In this document: positions 62,909-64,000 of the stretch, one piece after another | How the letters are laid out: each line of letters starts with the position of its first letter | Numbering within the stretch: position 1 is the first letter of the stretch | Source: Planctomycetota bacterium | Lineage (GTDB): Bacteria; Planctomycetota; UBA8108; UBA1146 | Assembly (NCBI GenBank): GCA_016776905.1 | Contig: JADHSM010000002.1 | Location: forward strand, 62,001-126,000 | Direction: 5' to 3' | DNA: 64,000 nucleotides | Position numbers and translations under genes: made by a program | The notes under the pieces: generated by a model | Seen by the model: only the letters and a program-made list of their open reading frames with translations | Databases searched by the model: none | Told to the model about the DNA's origin: nothing

Positions 62909-64000
62909 ATGTATCAAAATTTAAGCCATCGTCTACCGACGATTCTCCTGGCGGTCGCGATCCTATGTATAGGACTCGCCCTGCCGACCATCTCCATAGC
63001 AGGAGATGCTGTATTCATCGATTCTGCCCAGATCAAAGTCTCTGGAAATCGCAGTGACGCGAACCTTGGTAAATCAACCTCAGGAGCAGGTGACGTCAAC
63101 AATGACGGATACAAGGATGCGATCTTGGGTGCGCCCGATACAAAAAATGAATCGGATGGCCGAAGAGGTCACGCTTACATCATTTTGGGATCACAAAACA
63201 TGGACACTGAGATTGATCTCAAAACTCCGACACCGGGGACAACGATCAAGATCAGAGGTCTTCATGCAGGAGACCAACTCGGATTTTCAGTATCCGATGC
63301 GGGTGACGTCAATAATGACGGATTCGACGACTTCCTAGTGGGTTCTCCGAATGCCCACGGCAGCGGTGGAATGGACGAAAGCGGCAACGGACGTGCTTAC
63401 CTGATCTATGGTTCCCCAAACCTTCCAGATACGATTTCCGTAGCTTCTCTTGGATCTATGGGTGTCACCATCATTGGTGGCCAAGAAGATGGAAGACTGG
63501 GTTACTCAGTCAGTGGTGCTGGTGACTTCGACGGAGATGGTATTCCTGACCTCCTCATTGGCGCACCTGAAGAAGAGCATGGTGAATCCTCGAGTGGAGC
63601 TGCTTATCTCATCCGTGGTGGATCTCTTCCGTCTGTCATCGATCTTAAGATGAGTCACGCAAGCGTCACACGTTTCAAAACCGGAGGAAACAATCACAAT
63701 GTAGGTCACTCTGTTGCCGATCTTGAAGATTTCGATGGTGACGGGTATGCAGACATTGCCATCACTTCCATACGTCATGGAGACGATGGTGGACTTCACG
63801 CAGGCCGTGCCTGGGTTATTTACGGAGGAGTGATTCCTCCAGCTGAAGCAAACCTGAATTCACTTTCCAGTTCTGGACTCGCCGGAACAAAGATCAGAAT
63901 ACCAGATGGTGATCATGAACTTGGACAGGCTATAGCAGGTGCCGGAGATGCCGACAATGATGGCGACTCCGAATTGCTTCTCAGTCGTTCGCTCCATGAT
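62909..64000 (+). CDS. Exported FG-GAP repeat protein (3' end beyond window)
   Basis: Starts at ATG 62909 (GGGAGAAAG upstream) and stays open to the window edge, giving at least 363 residues. The signal peptide (TILLAVAILCIGLALPTISIAG) is followed by FG-GAP/integrin-alpha-type repeats: SGAGDVNNDGYKDAILGAP, SDAGDVNNDGFDDFLVGSP, SGAGDFDGDGIPDLLIGAP, and EDFDGDGYADIAITS. These form a calcium-binding beta-propeller common in planctomycete secreted proteins. A dockerin-like tail at the missing C-terminus would fit the other proteins but cannot be seen. Confidence 0.9.
   Translation, partial: MYQNLSHRLPTILLAVAILCIGLALPTISIAGDAVFIDSAQIKVSGNRSDANLGKSTSGAGDVNNDGYKDAILGAPDTKNESDGRRGHAYIILGSQNMDTEIDLKTPTPGTTIKIRGLHAGDQLGFSVSDAGDVNNDGFDDFLVGSPNAHGSGGMDESGNGRAYLIYGSPNLPDTISVASLGSMGVTIIGGQEDGRLGYSVSGAGDFDGDGIPDLLIGAPEEEHGESSSGAAYLIRGGSLPSVIDLKMSHASVTRFKTGGNNHNVGHSVADLEDFDGDGYADIAITSIRHGDDGGLHAGRAWVIYGGVIPPAEANLNSLSSSGLAGTKIRIPDGDHELGQAIAGAGDADNDGDSELLLSRSLHD

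Overview
The window looks like chromosomal DNA of a Planctomycetota bacterium, probably an uncultured aquatic lineage (inference). The evidence is five large secreted proteins that end in planctomycete-style dockerin-like calcium repeats, a Gram-negative envelope (porin, secretin, lipid A/core-type kinase and glycosyltransferases), futalosine-pathway menaquinone synthesis (MqnA), and MraY. UGA is an ordinary stop in many genes and RF2 (prfB) is present, so the genetic code is standard. I see no insertion sequence, prophage, CRISPR array or rRNA operon.

Layout. 1-5.3 kb is an iron-uptake block: FMN-binding/ApbE fusion, FeoB and a tiny FeoB-associated protein in one overlapping operon, then a porin. 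Both transcription units carry nearly the same 18-bp palindrome upstream. 5.3-15.2 kb holds an rRNA/tRNA-type methyltransferase, a ThiO-like oxidase, a dockerin-tailed secreted protein, a short thioredoxin-fold protein and ileS. 15.3-24 kb holds another dockerin protein, a TlpA-like thioredoxin, a VWA-like secreted protein, mraY, two more thioredoxin-fold proteins and a 2Fe-2S ferredoxin. 24-38 kb holds fusA, an aldehyde dehydrogenase, ispG and three very large dockerin-tailed secreted proteins. 38-46 kb holds initiator tRNA, a class V aminotransferase with DUF1015, two secreted proteins, and a coiled-coil protein followed by a MamK-type actin. 46-53 kb holds a HEAT lipoprotein, a secretin, a CHAT protease-like protein and GluQRS. 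53-64 kb holds a structured RNA candidate, prfB, glyA, trpS, a DUF502 protein, tRNA-Pro, an envelope/menaquinone operon, a small membrane protein and a truncated FG-GAP protein.

Most notable: two thioredoxin-fold genes are each interrupted by one in-frame UGA exactly where the first Cys of CxxC should be. Both read on in the same frame to a complete fold, and one has a textbook bacterial SECIS-like hairpin 10 nt after the UGA. They are best read as selenoproteins. Other leads are the MamK-like actin with its coiled-coil partner, a terminator-ended structured RNA with a 16-nt complement to the 16S rRNA 3' tail, the shared Cys-Pro C-terminal tail of the five dockerin proteins, the iron-type operator pair, and a widespread habit of short perfect tandem duplications.

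How the parts may work together: the iron operon, porin and shared operator form a likely metal-responsive import regulon. The thioredoxin-fold genes (two Sec-type, two with degenerate active sites) suggest a sizeable envelope redox system. The kinase-MqnA-GT2-GT4 genes overlap end to end and form one envelope operon.
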